A stretch of 64,000 bases of DNA from Ptiloglossa arizonensis. Lineage: Eukaryota; Arthropoda; Insecta; Hymenoptera; Colletidae. Positions within the stretch are counted from its first letter, which is position 1, and each line of letters starts with the position of its first letter. This document shows, in pieces, positions 62,354 through 64,000 of the stretch. The stretch spans positions 1,240,001 through 1,304,000 of the forward strand of contig NW_027478442.1 in NCBI RefSeq assembly GCF_051014685.1. Direction: 5' to 3'. Made by a program: the position numbers and the translations under genes. The notes below the pieces were generated by a model. The model was not told the DNA's origin, made no database searches, and saw nothing but the letters and a program-made list of their open reading frames with translations.

Positions 62354-64000
62354 TCAGGGTGGCCTCCCCGGCCCTTCCGGAGGCACACCCGCCCCCGGCC
62401 TCGGACGAGGCCTCGCTCGCGGTCTCCCGCTCTCGCGAATGCGGCTCGCGGCCTCCTTCTGTGAGATTACCTCCTCGCAGAAGGAGGCCACGGCCCGCCA
62501 CTTCGTCTCGCTGCCGAGCATGGCCCGTACCACGCCCGGCAGCGACAGATCCGCCCCAATCACGGCCGTGAGGACACGGCGCTCCACCCCCCAGGCCGTA
62601 CACACCTCGAGGGTGTGTTGCGCCGTGTCCTCCTCCGCTGGACAGTGCCAGCAGCGCGCCGCCTCTTCCACACCGATCCGGCACAGGTACTGTCCGAAGC
62701 ATCCGTGCCCGGACAGCACCTGCACCAACCGGTAGGTGAGTGAGCCGAAGCGCCTACCCAGCCACTCAAACAGGACCGGCCGGATAGCCCGGACAGTCCT
62801 CTGGCCGAACAACGGCTCGGCCAGCCGCTGCTGCCAAAGCTGCAGCATGGACTCCCGGGCCTGGCGCCTGAGGGCCTCCACCTCGCATCCCGCCAGGACC
62901 ACCCCATCCTCGCGGGCGCGCATGCGGCCCTCGAAGAAAGCCGCATGCGCGCCCGCGATCAAGTCCGCCGGGGGTAGCCCTGACAGGACGCTCGCCGCCT
63001 CATACGAAACGGTCCGGTACCCCCGGGCGATCCGCAGTGCAAGCCGCCTTTGAACCCGGCGCAGCAATACCTTGCTGCGCCGGGAGGCGGCCAGGTCGCC
63101 CGCCCAAACGGGGGCCCCGTATAGGGCCACCGAGTGGACCATTCCCGCGTCGAGGCGGCGAACCCGGTCACTCGGGCCCCGCAGGTTGGGGAGGATACGG
63201 CCCAAAGCGCCAACTATCCTCTCCAACCGCGGGGCCAGGGCCCGGAAATGGCCCTCGAAGCGCCAGTGGCTGTCGAGGTGAAGTCCCAGATATTTCATCT
63301 GAGACCTCACCTCGACGTCTGTCTCACCCACCCGGATCAGGGGGGGAGGCGGCTCTCCCCGGGGTCTATACATCCCGAGTACCTCGGTTTTGTGGAGAGC
63401 CACCTCCAAACCGATCCCCCTGATCCGGGAGACGACGCGCCGGGCACCGTCCTCGGCGGCCCGAACAGCCCCCCTCCAGTCCCCCCCGACGGCCAGCAAC
63501 AAGGTGTCGTCCGCGTAACACGTCAGACTGACGCCGTCGGGGAGGTCTTCGGCCCGCAGGACGGTGTCGTACCCGAGGTTCCACAGCAGGGGTCCTAACA
63601 CCGACCCCTGCGGAACCCCGGAGTACACCGCTCTCCTCTCCGTCCCGCACCGGCCCGGATACTCGATCCACCTGTCGCGGAGGTAGTCCTCGACGACTGC
63701 CCTAAGGTAGGCGGGGACTCGATGTTCCTCAAGCCCCCGCCTAATCGCCTCCCAGGGTAGGGTGTTAAACGCATTGGCGATGTCCAAGGACACCGCCAAT
63801 GCCACCCCACCCCGGGAGACCGCCGAGGCCGAGAGGGAGCGGACGCGTCGAATCGCGTCGATCGTCGACCGGCCCTCCCGGAACCCGAACTGGCACTCCG
63901 CCAGCCCGGGCCACCCCGCGACAGGTGCCCGACGATGCGGGCCGCCACGACTCTTTCTAGGAGCTTGCCCACATCGTCGAGCAGGCAAATCGGCCGGTAC
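62354..64000 (-). pseudogene. ORF2 copy 2: reverse transcriptase gene, frameshifted and incomplete
   Basis: Corresponds to the ORF2 C-terminal half of copy 1, ending with the same TGA at 62354-62356. Present in frame are QFGFREGRST, SLDIANAFNTLPW, GVPQGSVLGP, YADDT, HKTE, YLG and the C-terminal CWHC...H...C knuckle. At 63911-63912 copy 2 has GGGCCACC where copy 1 has GGGCCCACC (53588-53595). The lost C shifts the frame just before QFGF and separates the upstream VGKLLERVVAARI segment from the rest of the reverse transcriptase. Three amino acids differ by substitution: Tyr863 to Phe, Tyr791 to Asp and Met780 to Leu (copy 1 numbering). Tyr791 lies in the LYAGMV..VALYGAPVW stretch that is well kept in the clade. 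The copy is inactive as read, unless the deletion is a sequencing error in a C run. The N-terminal part is outside the window. Confidence 0.9.

Larger units (their letters stand above)
49560..64000 (+). repeat. Tandem segmental duplication of satellite plus retroelement (9.4-10.3 kb)
   Basis: The left unit begins at about 49560 and the right unit at about 58990. Matching blocks are 49560-50670 with 58997-60107 (offset 9437), about 50680-50830 with 60824-60975 (offset 10144), and about 50845-53681 with 61165-64000 (offset 10320, becoming 10319 after a one-base deletion). The two offset jumps, 707 and 176 bp, equal 4 and 1 monomers gained in the right unit or lost in the left. The retroelement 3' part, its 24-nt poly(A) and the atypical flank ACAATGTTGTGTGTAC are identical in both units. 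The right unit runs off the window. Confidence 0.85.
61761..64000 (-). mobile_element. R1-clade non-LTR retrotransposon, copy 2 (3' part, cut by window end)
   Basis: Matches 51441-53681 almost base for base at offset 10320: the same 24-nt poly(A), the same 3' UTR and the C-terminal half of ORF2. Differences seen are three substitutions in ORF2 and a one-base deletion at about 63911. The identical 3' junction and flanking monomers indicate that it arose by duplication of the first copy (or the reverse) and not by a second insertion. Whether it has the same 5' truncation cannot be seen here. Confidence 0.95.

Noticed and set aside
61761..64000. Second element as an independent, site-specific insertion (which would prove satellite targeting)
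   Set aside because: Flanking monomers, the private flank variant ACAATGTTG and the poly(A) length are the same as in copy 1, so duplication explains it better. It adds no independent evidence for target choice.

Overview
The window is heterochromatin-like eukaryotic DNA with no host gene that I can support. About 57 kb of it is one tandem satellite with a monomer of 176-177 bp, roughly 320 copies. The array is interrupted by a G+C-rich non-LTR retrotransposon of the R1 clade. R1-clade elements are known essentially from arthropods, so an insect (or other arthropod) is the best guess. The sequence does not let me name the order or species.

Layout: 1-51440 is satellite, all monomers in the same orientation. 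51441-55917 is an R1-clade element on the minus strand: a 5'-truncated gag-like ORF1 (55201-55917), an apparently intact endonuclease/reverse transcriptase ORF2 of 1055 codons (52034-55201), a 569-bp 3' UTR made largely of consecutive stem-loops, and a 24-nt poly(A). It is flanked by a 14-bp target-site duplication, GTGTACTTTTCCCC (51427-51440 and 55918-55931). 55918-61760 is again satellite, 33 monomers. 61761-64000 is a second copy of the same element, cut by the window edge and carrying a one-base deletion in ORF2. The second copy has the same 3' junction, poly(A) length and flanking monomers as the first. It therefore looks like part of a tandem segmental duplication of about 9.4-10.3 kb (satellite plus element), not a new insertion.

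The satellite is built of nested, almost identical tandem duplications, each a whole number of monomers: 9 monomers (1589 bp), 22 (3889 bp), 31 (5479 bp), 10/11 (1764/1940 bp), 6 (1059 bp) and others. There are also monomer haplotype classes, whole-monomer gains and losses, and at least one conversion-like patch. This is the expected product of recurrent unequal exchange.

How the parts work together: the two element ORFs overlap as TAATG (stop and start share one base), which suggests coupled translation of ORF2. ORF2 would nick and reverse-transcribe at the target. The 14-bp duplication in the satellite, the length known for R1 in 28S rDNA, raises the possibility of an R1-clade lineage that uses this satellite as its home. 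That is inference from what is probably one original insertion event.
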